Shown in pieces: positions 46,471 to 55,995 of a DNA stretch of 64,000 nt; position 1 is the stretch's first letter; each line of letters begins with the position of its first letter. Origin of the DNA: an uncultured Burkholderiales bacterium (lineage in GTDB: Bacteria; Pseudomonadota; Gammaproteobacteria; Burkholderiales; Burkholderiaceae_C); assembly GCA_903932865.1 (NCBI GenBank), contig CAIZHQ010000013.1, positions 1-64,000 on the forward strand. The letters run 5' to 3'. The position numbers were made by a program, and so were the translations under genes. The notes under the pieces are model-generated. The model saw only the letters and a list, made by a program, of their open reading frames with translations, ran no database searches and was not told the DNA's origin.

Positions 46471-47760
46471 ATGAAGACTCTACAGGAATGGCTCGACTTG
46501 TGCGAGCAACTGCACCCGGTGGCGATTGACATGGGGCTGGACCGCGTGCAAACCGTCGCCGACCGCTTGGGGCTGCGGTTTGACTGCCCGGTGATCACTG
46601 TGGCGGGCACCAACGGCAAGGGCTCGACCTGCGCCATGCTGGAAGCGGTGCTGCTGCAAGCGGGCTACCGCACGGGCGTCTACACCTCGCCACACTTGGT
46701 GCATTTTGAAGAGCGCTGCCGCCTGCACGGCGAGTCTGCATCGGCCGAGGCGTTTGCCCAAGCGTTTGCTGCCGTCGAGGCGGTGCGCGGCGATGTCAGC
46801 CTGACTTATTTCGAGTTCAGCACCCTGGCCATCTTGCAACTGATGGCCCATGCCCATCTGGACGTGGCCATTTTGGAAGTCGGCTTGGGCGGACGGTTGG
46901 ATGCGGTCAACATCATCGACGCCGACTGTGCGGTGATCACCAGCATCGACCTCGACCACATGGCCATTTTGGGCAACGACCGTGAGCGCATCGGCTTTGA
47001 GAAAGCAGGCATCATGCGTGCCGGGCGGCCGGTGATTGTGAGCGACCCGGTCCCCCCGCAAAGTGTGATCGACCATGCAGCGGCCCTTGGCGCTGAATTG
47101 TGGTTGTTTGGCCGTGACTTCAATTACTCGGGTGACAAGCAGCAATGGGCTTGGGCAGGACGCGATCGCCGCTACAGCGGCATGGCCTACCCTGCATTGC
47201 GCGGGGCCAACCAACTGATCAACGCTTCGGGCGTGCTGGCCTCTCTTGAAGCATTGCGCCAGCGCATTCCCGTGACGGCCCAAGCCGTGCGCAATGGCAT
47301 GGCCATGGTGGAGTTGCCCGGGCGTTTCCAGATCGTGCCAGGGCAGCCGGTTTTGGTGCTGGATGTGGCTCACAACCCCCACTCGGTGGCCGCACTGGCG
47401 GCCAACTTGGACGCCATGGGCTTTTATCCCACCACCCACGCTGTATTTGGGGCCATGGCCGACAAGGACCTGTTGCCCATGCTGCAAAAGGTCAACCCGA
47501 TGGTGGACAAATGGTATTTCACCGATTTGCCCTTGCCCCGTGCCGCCAAAGCGACCGATTTGCAGCACGCTTGGCAGGCACAAAACACCCGCACAGATGC
47601 AGCTTCCAGCGCGCACCCCGACCCCATGCAGGCCCTGCATGCGGCCATCGAGGGGGCAGACCCGGCTGATAGAATCGTTGTCTTTGGATCCTTCTATACC
47701 GTTGGCGGTGTTTTGAAAGACGGTGTTCCCCGTCTGCAAGCCAAACACCTCAGCCCCTGA
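46471..47760 (+). CDS. folC: Bifunctional folylpolyglutamate/dihydrofolate synthase
   Basis: A 429-residue Mur-ligase family enzyme that adds glutamate to dihydropteroate and folate. The ATP P-loop is GTNGKGSTCAML (about residues 47-58). The segment SPHLVHFEERCRLHGE follows. It also carries the Asp-loop LDVAHNPHSVAAL used for folate. It leads a block folC-SPOR-cvpA-purF-metZ common in Burkholderiales. ATG 46471 is used. The next gene begins nine bases later. Confidence 0.95.
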   Translation: MKTLQEWLDLCEQLHPVAIDMGLDRVQTVADRLGLRFDCPVITVAGTNGKGSTCAMLEAVLLQAGYRTGVYTSPHLVHFEERCRLHGESASAEAFAQAFAAVEAVRGDVSLTYFEFSTLAILQLMAHAHLDVAILEVGLGGRLDAVNIIDADCAVITSIDLDHMAILGNDRERIGFEKAGIMRAGRPVIVSDPVPPQSVIDHAAALGAELWLFGRDFNYSGDKQQWAWAGRDRRYSGMAYPALRGANQLINASGVLASLEALRQRIPVTAQAVRNGMAMVELPGRFQIVPGQPVLVLDVAHNPHSVAALAANLDAMGFYPTTHAVFGAMADKDLLPMLQKVNPMVDKWYFTDLPLPRAAKATDLQHAWQAQNTRTDAASSAHPDPMQALHAAIEGADPADRIVVFGSFYTVGGVLKDGVPRLQAKHLSP

Positions 47761-47769
47761 GCACCTGCC

Positions 47770-48582
47770 ATGGCGTTTTTCAAGTTCCGTTTTCCGGGTC
47801 AAGCGGCCACCTCACCAGCCACGGCCGAAGCGGTCGCGCCCGGATCGGGCGAGAGCATCGAGTTGGTGCGTCGACGCGCCCGCCATCGCCTGATCGGTGC
47901 AGTGGTCTTGGTCCTGCTCGCTGTCGTCGGATTTCCATTGATGTTTGACACGCAGCCGCGCCCTGTGGCGGTGGACACTCCAATACTGATTCCTGATCGT
48001 CCCACCAATGCCCCTTTGAAAGTGAATCAGACCCCGCCTGCGGATGCCAACCCTGCCCAACCTTTGTTGTCCGAAGCCAAACCCTTGCCAGTGCAAGAGG
48101 GGCTTGATGCGAAAGAAGAAGTGGTGCAAAGCGCCAAGCCCTCGCGTGCAGAGGAGCCCAAGCGAGCGCAAGAGTCTTTAGCCCAACCAACTGAAGTGGC
48201 GCCCAAGCCGCCTGAGGCCAAGGCCGAAGTCAAACCCGAAGTCAAAACCGCACCCAGCAAAACCGACAATCCTGAATCCGTGGCCAAGCCCAAAGACGAT
48301 GGCAACAAAGCCCGGGCTTTGCTGGAAGGCAAGCCCCCCTCCCCCGGGAGCGAACGGCATTTGGTGCAGGTGGGGGCCTTCAGTGATCCGGCCAAAGTCC
48401 GCGAAGTGCGCCGCAAGTTGGAGCAGGCGGGTTTGAGTTCATTCATCCAAACGGTGGATGGCAAAGATGGCAAATCCACCACCCGGGTTCGGGTGGGACC
48501 CTTCAGCAGTCGCGAAGAGGCTGAAAAAGCCGCTGCCAAGGTTCGCAAACTCGAATTGTCAGCAGCCGTCTTGAGGATCTGA
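47770..48582 (+). CDS. SPOR domain cell-division/envelope protein
   Basis: A 270-residue bitopic inner-membrane protein. One hydrophobic helix near residues 37-57 (LIGAVVLVLLAVVGFPLMF) separates a short cytosolic N-terminus from a periplasmic, Pro/Lys/Glu-rich linker. A SPOR domain covers about residues 195-270 (HLVQVGAFSDPAKVREVRRK and TRVRVGPFSSREEAEKA). SPOR domains bind denuded peptidoglycan at the septum. It follows folC and is two bases upstream of cvpA, in one operon. Confidence 0.9.
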   Translation: MAFFKFRFPGQAATSPATAEAVAPGSGESIELVRRRARHRLIGAVVLVLLAVVGFPLMFDTQPRPVAVDTPILIPDRPTNAPLKVNQTPPADANPAQPLLSEAKPLPVQEGLDAKEEVVQSAKPSRAEEPKRAQESLAQPTEVAPKPPEAKAEVKPEVKTAPSKTDNPESVAKPKDDGNKARALLEGKPPSPGSERHLVQVGAFSDPAKVREVRRKLEQAGLSSFIQTVDGKDGKSTTRVRVGPFSSREEAEKAAAKVRKLELSAAVLRI

Positions 48583-48583
48583 C

Positions 48584-49078
48584 ATGGTCATAGCCCTGAC
48601 CGACTGGATTTTGTTGGCGGTGTTGCTGGCCTCCATGTTGGTGGGTTTTTGGCGGGGCCTGGTTTACGAGGTGTTGTCGCTGGCTGGCTGGCTGGCTGCC
48701 TTCATCCTGGCGCAGTGGTTGGCTGCCGACGCCGTGGCCTTTTTGCCTTTTCTCAAAGAAGCCGCGGCTCAGGTGCAGTATGCAGTGGCATTTGCCCTGG
48801 TGTTTGTCGCAGCCTTGTTTGCGGCCGGGTTGGTGTCCTGGCTGGTCAAAAAACTGGTGGAAACCGTGGGTTTGCGCCCGGTGGACCGAGCGCTCGGTGG
48901 CATTTTTGGGTTGGCGCGCGGCGTGGTGCTCTTGTTGGCCCTGACGGTGGTCCTGCAACTTTTGGGTTTGTCGAAAGAGGATGGGTGGCGGGGCGCTGTG
49001 GGCCCGGCCTGGTTGGACCTCACGCTCAATGGCCTCAAGCCTTTGCTGCCACAAGTGTTGGTCGATTATTTGCCTTGA
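48584..49078 (+). CDS. cvpA: CvpA family protein
   Basis: A 164-residue inner-membrane protein with four hydrophobic helices and typical CvpA elements GFWRGLVYEVLSLAGWLAAF and GGIFGLARGVVLL. CvpA is linked to colicin V production and envelope stress in E. coli and lies upstream of purF in many bacteria, as here. It starts two bases after the SPOR gene. Confidence 0.92.
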   Translation: MVIALTDWILLAVLLASMLVGFWRGLVYEVLSLAGWLAAFILAQWLAADAVAFLPFLKEAAAQVQYAVAFALVFVAALFAAGLVSWLVKKLVETVGLRPVDRALGGIFGLARGVVLLLALTVVLQLLGLSKEDGWRGAVGPAWLDLTLNGLKPLLPQVLVDYLP

Positions 49079-49117
49079 ACATGGCCGGGTGCATCGAATT
49101 TTTGAACGGATAAAAGT

Positions 49118-50632
49118 ATGTGTGGAATTGTCGGCGTTGTCAGCAGCGCTCCGGTCAATCAGTTGATTTATGACGCCTTGTTGCTTTTGCAGCACCGGGG
49201 CCAAGACGCGGCGGGCATCGTCACGCAGCTGGACCGCAAGTTTTTCATGCACAAGGCCAAGGGCATGGTGCGCGACGTGTTCCGTACGCGAAACATGCGC
49301 AGCTTGCCCGGCAACTGCGGTTTGGGGCAGGTGCGATATCCCACGGCGGGCAATGCCTTCAGCGAGGAAGAAGCACAACCTTTTTATGTGAATGCCCCCT
49401 TTGGTTTGGTGCTGGTGCACAACGGTAACCTGACCAATGCGCACACGCTCAAGGCCGAGTTGTTTTCCAATGACCACCGCCACATCAACACCGACAGCGA
49501 CTCCGAAGTGCTGCTGAACGTTTTGGCCCACGAGCTGGAAAAAACCACACGCGGTTTGCCGCTCAAACCCGTGGATGTGTTTGAGGCCGTGCGCGGTGTG
49601 AACCGCCGAGTCAAAGGCTCTTATGCGGTGATCGCCTTGATCGCTGGCCACGGTCTGGTGGCTTTTCGCGATCCGCACGGCATTCGCCCCTTGTGCTTGG
49701 GTCGTGGCGAAGATGGCTCCATCATGCTGGCCAGCGAGTCGGTGGCTCTGGATGGCACAGCCCATCAGTTTGAACGCGATGTGGCCCCGGGCGAGGCCAT
49801 TTTTGTCGACCTGGATGGCCAAATGCACACCCAGTCCTGCGCCGAAAAAACGCAATTGAGCCCCTGCATTTTTGAGTACGTTTATTTGGCACGACCCGAC
49901 TCCACCATGGACGGCATTTCGGTTTACCAAGCCCGCTTGAACTTGGGCGAGACGCTGGCCAAACGCGTGATCTCCACTGTGCCGCCCAGCGATATCGATG
50001 TCGTGATCCCGATCCCCGAGTCCAGTCGGCCCAGCGCGACCCAGCTGGCCCATTTGCTGGGCATCCCTTACCGCGAGGGGTTTGTCAAAAACCGCTACGT
50101 GGGACGCACCTTCATCATGCCGGGTCAAGCCGTGCGTAAAAAGTCGGTGCGCCAAAAGCTCAACACCATCGTGAGCGAGTTCAAAGGCCGCAACGTGCTG
50201 CTGGTCGACGACTCCATCGTGCGCGGTACCACCAGCCGCGAGATCGTGCAAATGGCGCGGGACGCCGGTGCTTGCAAGGTCTATATGGCCAGCGCTGCAC
50301 CCCCCGTGCGCTTTCCCAACGTGTATGGCATTGACATGCCCACCAAAGAAGAGCTGGTGGCCCATGGCCGCAGCATCGAAGAAATCCGTCAAATCATTGG
50401 CTGTGACGCCCTGATTTACCAAGATGTCGACGCCATGAAAACGGCCGTGGCCCAGGCGCGTGTCAACGCAGCGGGCGCGCTGTCTGATTTTGACGCGTCT
50501 TGCTTTGATGGGGTGTACGTGACGGGCGATATTTCTGCCGACGACATCAGCCGTTTGAACCAAACCCGTCCTCAAGCCGAAGAGGGCGATGACGACAATT
50601 CGCGTTTGGCTTTGCCCAACGCCAGCGTGTGA
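49118..50632 (+). CDS. purF: Amidophosphoribosyltransferase
   Basis: A 504-residue glutamine-PRPP amidotransferase, the first step of purine synthesis. The N-terminal nucleophile Cys2 follows the initiator Met (MCGIVGVV), with no propeptide. The glutaminase domain has RGQDAAGI, and the PRPP-binding motif is VLLVDDSIVRGTTS near residue 370. It is made of Ntn hydrolase and phosphoribosyl-transferase domains. It is 39 bases after cvpA and ten before metZ. Confidence 0.97.
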   Translation: MCGIVGVVSSAPVNQLIYDALLLLQHRGQDAAGIVTQLDRKFFMHKAKGMVRDVFRTRNMRSLPGNCGLGQVRYPTAGNAFSEEEAQPFYVNAPFGLVLVHNGNLTNAHTLKAELFSNDHRHINTDSDSEVLLNVLAHELEKTTRGLPLKPVDVFEAVRGVNRRVKGSYAVIALIAGHGLVAFRDPHGIRPLCLGRGEDGSIMLASESVALDGTAHQFERDVAPGEAIFVDLDGQMHTQSCAEKTQLSPCIFEYVYLARPDSTMDGISVYQARLNLGETLAKRVISTVPPSDIDVVIPIPESSRPSATQLAHLLGIPYREGFVKNRYVGRTFIMPGQAVRKKSVRQKLNTIVSEFKGRNVLLVDDSIVRGTTSREIVQMARDAGACKVYMASAAPPVRFPNVYGIDMPTKEELVAHGRSIEEIRQIIGCDALIYQDVDAMKTAVAQARVNAAGALSDFDASCFDGVYVTGDISADDISRLNQTRPQAEEGDDDNSRLALPNASV

Positions 50633-50641
50633 GACAGAAAC

Positions 50642-51853
50642 ATGACCGAACACTCCCGATTTGACGATTTGCACATTGAAACCCTGGCCGTGCGTGCCGC
50701 GGTGGAGCGCAGCCAGTATGGCGAAAACTCCGAAGCGCTGTACCTGACCAGCGGTTATGTGCAGCCCACAGCCGAATCGGCCGCCCGGCGTTTCGCAGGC
50801 GACGAAGAAGGCTACACCTATGGCCGCTACGGCAACCCCACCGTGACCAGCATGGAAATGCGCTTGGCGGCACTCGAGGGCACAGAAGCCGCCATGGGAA
50901 CCTCCTCGGGCATGTCGGCCATCTTGATGATGTGCATGGGCCTCTTGAAGGCGGGCGACCATGTGGTCTGCTCGCGCTCCATGTTTGGCTCGACCATCAA
51001 ACTGATCGGCACTGACTTGGCCAAGTTTGGTGTGGAGTCCACCTTTGTGTCGCAAACCGACCTGAAAGAGTGGCAGGCCGCCATTCGCCCCAGCACCCGA
51101 CTGCTGTTGGCAGAAACACCCACCAACCCCCTCACCGAGGTGTGTGATATCCAAGCGCTGGCCGATTTGGCGCACAACGCTGGCGCTTTGTTTGCGCTGG
51201 ACAACTGCTTTGCGACACCCGCTTTGCAACGGCCAGCACAGATGGGGGCTGACATCATCACGCATTCGGGCACCAAGTATTTGGACGGACAAGGCCGCGT
51301 GATGGCGGGCGCGCTGTGCGCCCCGCAGCAGATGATCACCGAGAAATTTTTGCCGGTGCTCAAAAGTGGCGGCATGACACTGGCACCTTTCAATGCGTGG
51401 GTGGTGCTCAAGGGCCTTGAGACGCTGGACCTGCGGATGCGGGCCCAATCAGCCCGCGCGCAAATGTTGGCCGAATGGCTGGAAAAGCATCTCGCGGTCG
51501 CCCGCGTGCATTACCCAGGTTTGGCCAGCCACCCGCAGCACGACTTGGCCATGCGCCAGATGTCGGGCCTGGGTGGTGCGGTGCTGTCTTTCGATGTGAA
51601 GGCCGATGGCCCTGAACAAGCACGGCAGCGGGCCTTTCACGTCTTGGACCAGATGCAAATGCTCTCGCTGTCCACCAACCTGGGCGACACCAAAACCTTG
51701 GTGGCACACCCCGCCAGCACCTCGCACGGGCGCCTGACCGAAGCGCAGCGCCAAGCCGCAGGCATTGGCCAAGGCCTGATCCGCGTGGCGGTTGGCTTGG
51801 AGTACCCGCAAGACATCCAGAAAGACCTGTCCCGTGGTCTCGACTCCCTTTGA
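50642..51853 (+). CDS. metZ: O-succinylhomoserine sulfhydrylase
   Basis: A 403-residue PLP enzyme of the cystathionine gamma-synthase family. The PLP lysine is in [16 protein letters not shown] (about residue 216). Start region [27 protein letters not shown] is typical of MetZ, which makes homocysteine from O-succinylhomoserine and sulfide. It lies between purF and gltX in the usual Burkholderiales order. It is one base before gltX. Confidence 0.93.
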   Translation: MTEHSRFDDLHIETLAVRAAVERSQYGENSEALYLTSGYVQPTAESAARRFAGDEEGYTYGRYGNPTVTSMEMRLAALEGTEAAMGTSSGMSAILMMCMGLLKAGDHVVCSRSMFGSTIKLIGTDLAKFGVESTFVSQTDLKEWQAAIRPSTRLLLAETPTNPLTEVCDIQALADLAHNAGALFALDNCFATPALQRPAQMGADIITHSGTKYLDGQGRVMAGALCAPQQMITEKFLPVLKSGGMTLAPFNAWVVLKGLETLDLRMRAQSARAQMLAEWLEKHLAVARVHYPGLASHPQHDLAMRQMSGLGGAVLSFDVKADGPEQARQRAFHVLDQMQMLSLSTNLGDTKTLVAHPASTSHGRLTEAQRQAAGIGQGLIRVAVGLEYPQDIQKDLSRGLDSL

Positions 51854-51854
51854 T

Positions 51855-53249
51855 ATGACCCACTCTGCCCCTACCCGCACCCGCTTTGCCCCATCGCCCA
51901 CCGGCTTCATTCACCTGGGCAACATCCGCTCGGCTTTGTACCCTTGGGCCTTTGCCCGCGCCACGGGTGGCGACTTCATCTTGCGCATCGAAGACACCGA
52001 CCTCGACCGCTCCACACAAGCGTCGGTCGATGTGATCATCGAGGGCATGGCCTGGTTGGAACTCAAGCATGACGAAGGCCCGTTCTATCAAATGCAACGC
52101 ATGGACCGCTACAAAGCGGTGCTGGCCGATTTGATCGCTGCTGGGCATGTTTACCCGTGCTACATGAGCATAGAAGCCTTGGACGCGCTGCGTGAGCGCC
52201 AAATGGCCAACAAGGAAAAGCCCCGCTATGACGGCACCTGGCGTCCCGCCGAGGGCAAAATCTTGCCCGCGATACCGCAGGGCGTGAAGCCGGTGCTGCG
52301 CTTCATGAATCCGGTTGGCGGCTTGGTGGCTTGGGACGACAAAGTCAAAGGTCGCATCGAGATCAGCAACGACGAGCTGGACGACTTGGTGATCGCCCGC
52401 CCCGATGGCACGCCCACCTACAACTTTTGTGTGGTGGTGGACGACATTGATATGCAGATCACGCATGTGATCCGCGGCGACGACCACGTCAACAACACCC
52501 CGCGTCAGATCAACATCTTTCACGCCCTGGGCAAAGTGCCTCCGGTTTACGCCCATCTGCCCACGGTGCTGAACGAGCAAGGCGAAAAAATGAGCAAGCG
52601 CAACGGTGCCAAGGCCGTCACGGCCTACCGCGACGAAGGCTATTTGCCCGACGCCATGGTCAACTACTTGGCGCGTCTGGGCTGGAGCCACGGCGATGAC
52701 GAAATCTTCAGCCGCGCGCAGTTTCTGGCGTGGTTCAACCTTGATCACTTGGGCCGCAGCGCTGCTCAGTTTGACGAAGCCAAACTCAAGTGGGTCAATG
52801 CTCAGCACCTGAAAGCCATGGACGACGCCGAGTTGGCCCTGCACGTTCAGCCTTTCTTGGCCAAGTTGTCGGTGGTGGCCGATGCGCGCTTGGCCAGCAT
52901 CTGTGGTTTGTTCAAAGACCGCTGCGACACGTTGGTGGTTTTAGCGCAATGGATCGCTGCCTTTTATTTGGATGTTGTGCCCAATCCTGAGGAGAAAGCG
53001 TTGCATGTGACCGATGCCGTCAAACCGGCCCTGGCCTTGTTGGCCGACAAGTTGGCGACATGTCCATGGGACAAGGCATCGATTGCGGCCATGATCAAGG
53101 AAGCCTTGACTGAAACCGGCCTCAAAATGCCGCTCTTGGCCATGCCGGTTCGGGTGTTGGTGATGGGCACTGCTCAGACACCCTCGCTGGACGCTGTGTT
53201 GGCCTTGAGTCAACGTGAAAAAATTCTACAGCGCTTGAAAAACGCCTGA
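51855..53249 (+). CDS. gltX: Glutamyl-tRNA synthetase
   Basis: A 464-residue class I synthetase that charges tRNA-Glu. The HIGH-type motif reads HLGN in [15 protein letters not shown] and the KMSKS motif reads KMSKRNG. Its tRNA-Glu substrate is encoded about 190 bases downstream. ATG 51855 starts immediately after metZ; the longer frame from 51792 overlaps metZ. The 3' end contains the promoter of the following tRNA cluster. Confidence 0.96.
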   Translation: MTHSAPTRTRFAPSPTGFIHLGNIRSALYPWAFARATGGDFILRIEDTDLDRSTQASVDVIIEGMAWLELKHDEGPFYQMQRMDRYKAVLADLIAAGHVYPCYMSIEALDALRERQMANKEKPRYDGTWRPAEGKILPAIPQGVKPVLRFMNPVGGLVAWDDKVKGRIEISNDELDDLVIARPDGTPTYNFCVVVDDIDMQITHVIRGDDHVNNTPRQINIFHALGKVPPVYAHLPTVLNEQGEKMSKRNGAKAVTAYRDEGYLPDAMVNYLARLGWSHGDDEIFSRAQFLAWFNLDHLGRSAAQFDEAKLKWVNAQHLKAMDDAELALHVQPFLAKLSVVADARLASICGLFKDRCDTLVVLAQWIAAFYLDVVPNPEEKALHVTDAVKPALALLADKLATCPWDKASIAAMIKEALTETGLKMPLLAMPVRVLVMGTAQTPSLDAVLALSQREKILQRLKNA

Positions 53250-53265
53250 ATTTCTGTCTATAATT
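53236..53265 (+). promoter_or_regulatory. Promoter of tRNA cluster
   Basis: TTGAAA (53236-53241) and TATAAT (53260-53265) are separated by 18 bases. The -35 box lies inside the gltX 3' end. It is placed to drive tRNA-Ala, tRNA-Glu and tRNA-Asp. Confidence 0.75.
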
Positions 53266-53324
53266 CAAGTCTCGACACCAACGAGGCATGACGGCCAAGC
53301 AGCAATGCGCAACGTTGTACCAAA

Positions 53325-53400
<76 letters not shown>

Positions 53401-53438
53401 AAGTGTCGAGTTGATTCGCAAGAATCCGTCCAGGTTAT

Positions 53439-53514
53439 GACCCTATCGTCTAGAGGCCTAGGACATCACCCTTTCACGGTGAGTACCGGGGTTCGAATCC
53501 CCGTAGGGTCGCCA
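53439..53514 (+). tRNA. tRNA-Glu(TTC)
   Basis: A 76-base cloverleaf with GACCCTA/TAGGGTC acceptor arms and encoded CCA. The anticodon loop CTTTCAC gives TTC. It is 38 bases after tRNA-Ala. Confidence 0.95.
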
Positions 53515-53571
53515 AGTTTTGTAGCACTTGGTCAGTTTGCACCAGCAGTCTGGCAAAAGTTACAGCTACCA

Positions 53572-53648
53572 GGAGTGGTAGTTCAGTTGGTTAGAATACC
53601 GGCCTGTCACGCCGGGGGTCGCGGGTTCGAGTCCCGTCCACTCCGCCA
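53572..53648 (+). tRNA. tRNA-Asp(GTC)
   Basis: A 77-base cloverleaf with acceptor GGAGTGG/CCACTCC and encoded CCA. The loop CTGTCAC gives anticodon GTC. It is the last of the cluster and is followed by a terminator. Confidence 0.95.
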
Positions 53649-53656
53649 GAACGAAA

Positions 53657-53688
53657 AGCCTAAGTAGATTTCTACTTAGGCTTTTTTG
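53657..53688 (+). terminator. Terminator of tRNA-Ala/Glu/Asp cluster
   Basis: A long perfect stem (AGCCTAAGTAGA with TCTACTTAGGCT) is followed by a run of T. It ends the tRNA transcript before the MerR gene. Confidence 0.93.
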
Positions 53689-53820
53689 TTTTGGAATCAG
53701 ATTCAGGTGCATTTTTCGCCTGCCCAATGGACCACGCGTTTGCAAGCCCAAATCAGGGCTGGACGAGGTGAACACACTTGCAGTAAGCTACAAGGTTTTC
53801 CAGATAACGTGTTGTCAGTC

Positions 53821-54282
53821 ATGGACAGTTTGCTTCCCGCCATTCCAGCCAAACGCTACTTCACCATTGGTGAGGTGGGCGAGCTGTGCGGCGTCAAACC
53901 TCATGTCTTGCGGTACTGGGAGCAGGAATTCACGCAACTCCGTCCGGTCAAACGACGGGGTAATCGCCGCTATTACCAGCGTCACGAAGTGATGATGATC
54001 CGCAGAATACGTGGGCTCTTGTACGATCAAGGTTTTACCATCAGTGGCGCACGAAATAAGCTGCTGGAACTGACTCAGAGTGAGCGTCAACTCATGCGCT
54101 CGGGTGCATTTCTGGATGACGGACTTGAAGACAATAGCGCTGAAATTGAAGCTGCAGAGGGCGTGCTGCCAGATGAACTGGCCCATGACATGACACCCCA
54201 TCCGCCGTACCGGCCAGGTTTCGAATCGGCTTTGTCGGTGCACCAAGAGCTTTTGCAAATTCGTGCGATGCTCACGGTCTGA
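53821..54282 (+). CDS. MerR family transcriptional regulator
   Basis: A 153-residue regulator with an N-terminal winged helix (YFTIGEVGELCGVKPHVLRYWEQEF) followed by a short coiled segment (RYYQRHEVMMIRRIRGLLYDQGFTISGARNKL) and a Ser/Asp-rich tail that replaces a metal or drug sensor. In Burkholderiales this protein often sits next to ihfA upstream of tRNA-Pro; ihfA is absent here, where a tRNA terminator precedes it. The ATG at 53821 is used. Function unknown beyond DNA binding. Confidence 0.88.
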   Translation: MDSLLPAIPAKRYFTIGEVGELCGVKPHVLRYWEQEFTQLRPVKRRGNRRYYQRHEVMMIRRIRGLLYDQGFTISGARNKLLELTQSERQLMRSGAFLDDGLEDNSAEIEAAEGVLPDELAHDMTPHPPYRPGFESALSVHQELLQIRAMLTV

Positions 54283-54300
54283 ATTGACTTGGAATCAAGC

Positions 54301-54306
54301 TATAAT
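54301..54306 (+). promoter_or_regulatory. -10 box of tRNA-Pro
   Basis: A perfect TATAAT 12 bases ahead of the mature tRNA-Pro 5' end. No strong -35 is seen at 17 bases upstream. Confidence 0.55.
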
Positions 54307-54317
54307 TCAAAGCTTGT

Positions 54318-54394
54318 CGGCGTGTAGCGCAGCCTGGTAGCGCACTTGCATGGGGTGCAAGGGGTCGCGAGTTCGAATCCCGCCACGCCGACCA
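54318..54394 (+). tRNA. tRNA-Pro(GGG)
   Basis: A 77-base cloverleaf with CGGCGTG/CACGCCG acceptor arms and encoded CCA. The loop ATGGGGT gives anticodon GGG. The 3' half from 54344 is duplicated at 60361 by a mobile element that uses this tRNA as its attachment site; the tRNA remains intact. Confidence 0.95.
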
Positions 54395-54400
54395 TTTATG
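54344..54400. repeat. attL: left copy of 57-bp direct repeat
   Basis: The 57 bases from the tRNA-Pro anticodon stem to six bases past its CCA end are identical to 60361-60417. The bases just beyond are similar but diverged (an inserted A, then substitutions). Crossing over during integration took place within the identical block. Confidence 0.9.
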
Positions 54401-54412
54401 ACCAATGAAATC

Positions 54413-54448
54413 AACGGGTTACGCCTCATAAGGGTGTGACCCGTTTTT
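54413..54448 (+). terminator. Terminator after tRNA-Pro (element-borne copy)
   Basis: CGGGTTACGCC pairs with GGTGTGACCCG and TTTTTC follows. A diverged copy lies at 60432-60464 behind attR. The copy here lies inside the element, so it came with it and ends the tRNA transcript after integration. Confidence 0.85.
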
Positions 54449-54470
54449 CTTTGTGCGCTAGGCTCTTGAT

Positions 54471-54497
54471 ATTGCCCCCCTAATTGCCCCTCTGTTT
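54471..54497. repeat. Element-end repeat, left copy
   Basis: A 27-base block containing ATTGCCCCCCTAATTGCCCC, identical except for one base to 60203-60229 just upstream of the integrase gene. It contains a near-tandem TTGCCCC unit. Placement near both ends suggests integrase arm-type binding sites. Confidence 0.6.
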
Positions 54498-54562
54498 CGA
54501 TTTCCTTCTGGTCTCGTTGGATGGGGTGCAACCAAAACGAGTTGGTTGAGAGGCCTTTAAAA

Positions 54563-55108
54563 ATGCGACTCAAGGAATTGATCATCGAGGTTGCCAGCAT
54601 CAACAAACTGCCCCACGTGGTGCCTCTATCGCCAGCGATCGCAGAGGCGTATCGCAATCAGCGTGATAGTGGTGAAGGTATTGCGCCACTGCGGGTTTGC
54701 TTTGATGGCCAAAAGTACTGGCTGTTTGATGGATATCACAGACTGGGAGTCCTCCATCACTTTTGCACAGTTGTCGTGTACCGTGGCAATCAAGAGGATG
54801 CATCTCGACGGTACATCAAAGACAAGCTGAGAGTTCGTGGTCGTGTCGGGGTTCATGTGTTTAAGCATTGCATCAGTGAAATTTATGCTCGATGGTCACA
54901 TCTCGACAATGAAACGCTAGCAAGATTCTTTGGTCGAAAGCCCGTTTTCTTCGACAACATCAGACATCTTTTCGGAGCCGACAAGAGTTATGCCAATCGT
55001 CGTTTTTTTTCGGTTAACAAACATGGCACCATCAACTTAATGCAGGCTTGTGGAGCAAGGGGTGGCAGTACTCCTTTGCAAGGGGTAACGCGCAAATCAA
55101 ATCAATAG
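54563..55108 (+). CDS. ParB/sulfiredoxin-like domain protein
   Basis: A 181-residue protein of the mobile element. The N-terminal half resembles a ParB N-terminal/sulfiredoxin fold: PHVVPLSPAIAEAYRNQR, a middle segment, then the nucleotide-binding motif WLFDGYHRLGVL in place of DGNHRLAA. The rest has RRYIKDKL and a charged region. The ATG at 54563 follows GAGAGG; ATG 54521 has no ribosome site. The role is unknown; such domains occur in partition, nuclease or regulatory proteins. Confidence 0.7.
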   Translation: MRLKELIIEVASINKLPHVVPLSPAIAEAYRNQRDSGEGIAPLRVCFDGQKYWLFDGYHRLGVLHHFCTVVVYRGNQEDASRRYIKDKLRVRGRVGVHVFKHCISEIYARWSHLDNETLARFFGRKPVFFDNIRHLFGADKSYANRRFFSVNKHGTINLMQACGARGGSTPLQGVTRKSNQ

Positions 55109-55131
55109 GTCCCCAAATGAGCAGGAACAGC

Positions 55132-55488
55132 ATGTTTAAAAACGCTTCAGCCAACATAGTTTTTGCATTTGGCCTTCACCCCGCCATGCGCTGCACTGCC
55201 TGTTCCAAGAGGGCAAAAGAGCGGTGCAACAATCCGGCCGTTACCGGCTTTACAGTTTGCCGCATGCATGGCGCTAGGGGTGGCCCACGGACTCAAGAAG
55301 GTGTTGACCGTATCGCCATGGCAAACACATTGCACGGTCGCGAGACACGTGCCAAACGACTCACGCGTCAAGAAATTAGGCTCCGACTTAAAACTGCCAT
55401 CGCTGTCGGTGGCATCCTTGGAATGTTTCAAAAACATAAAGATGTAATCCCAAGTCAAGCTAGCGCAACTTCTGGAATCCTTGGGTGA
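55132..55488 (+). CDS. Small Cys/His-rich element protein of HGG type
   Basis: A 118-residue protein. A zinc-binding pattern RCTACSKRAKERCNNPAV-like segment and CRMHGARGGPRT form a type often found in phage and integrative-element proteins as a small RNA- or DNA-binding module. The remainder is basic and helical. The ATG at 55132 has AGGA upstream; ATG 55117 is possible. No function is known. Confidence 0.65.
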   Translation: MFKNASANIVFAFGLHPAMRCTACSKRAKERCNNPAVTGFTVCRMHGARGGPRTQEGVDRIAMANTLHGRETRAKRLTRQEIRLRLKTAIAVGGILGMFQKHKDVIPSQASATSGILG

Positions 55489-55564
55489 TGGATTGATTTT
55501 TGCCACAGGGAGTGAATCGGCAGGCTGATAATCTGATTGGAAATTTTCTCAAGATTGAAGAACC

Positions 55565-55909
55565 ATGAAGCTCTTAAAAGTATCGGTGCTGACTTTGCTT
55601 ATTGCAGCGTCCTCGGCGTTCGCTCGTGACTATGTACTCCGTTTGAACATGGCTACATGTGAACCTGATGGGATGATCAATTCTTGGAGGGAACGGTCTA
55701 ACCCTAGAGATTTTTGGATTGCACAGACAGTTGTGTTGGAAAAAGAGTTGGAATGGATGAACAGTTCCTCGGTTGCTGAAGAGTGCTCTCCATCAGACAA
55801 CGTATCGGAAAAAAGAAGGTGTATGGAGTACAAGACCAACATAAGAGCTTCTGCAGTTCGATGTTTATCTGTCTCTCGTCGCAGATGTCGTGAGCAGGGT
55901 GCTTGTTAA
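55565..55909 (+). CDS. Small Cys-rich exported protein
   Basis: A 114-residue protein with a Sec signal (MKLLKVSVLTLLIAASSAFA) and a mature part with six cysteines (MATCEPD, AEECSP, RRCMEY, VRCLSV, RRCREQ, GAC end), which could make three disulfides. It is unrecognised. It lies in the island cargo with two similar small exported proteins. Confidence 0.65.
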   Translation: MKLLKVSVLTLLIAASSAFARDYVLRLNMATCEPDGMINSWRERSNPRDFWIAQTVVLEKELEWMNSSSVAEECSPSDNVSEKRRCMEYKTNIRASAVRCLSVSRRRCREQGAC

Positions 55910-55995
55910 TCTACTTCTTGGGTAACTCAAAGCTTTCTTTCCATCCCGCTCAATCCATTCAGCTAGCCCTAGACTGAGTTTTTTGGAAATCTGTC

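Noticed and set aside
48503-51448. Long open frame opposite cvpA-purF-metZ
   Set aside because: Antisense shadow of three recognised genes with no family motif of its own.
53649-53820. Remnant of ihfA before the MerR gene
   Set aside because: All three frames were read and none resembles IHF, so absence of ihfA is noted but no relic claimed.
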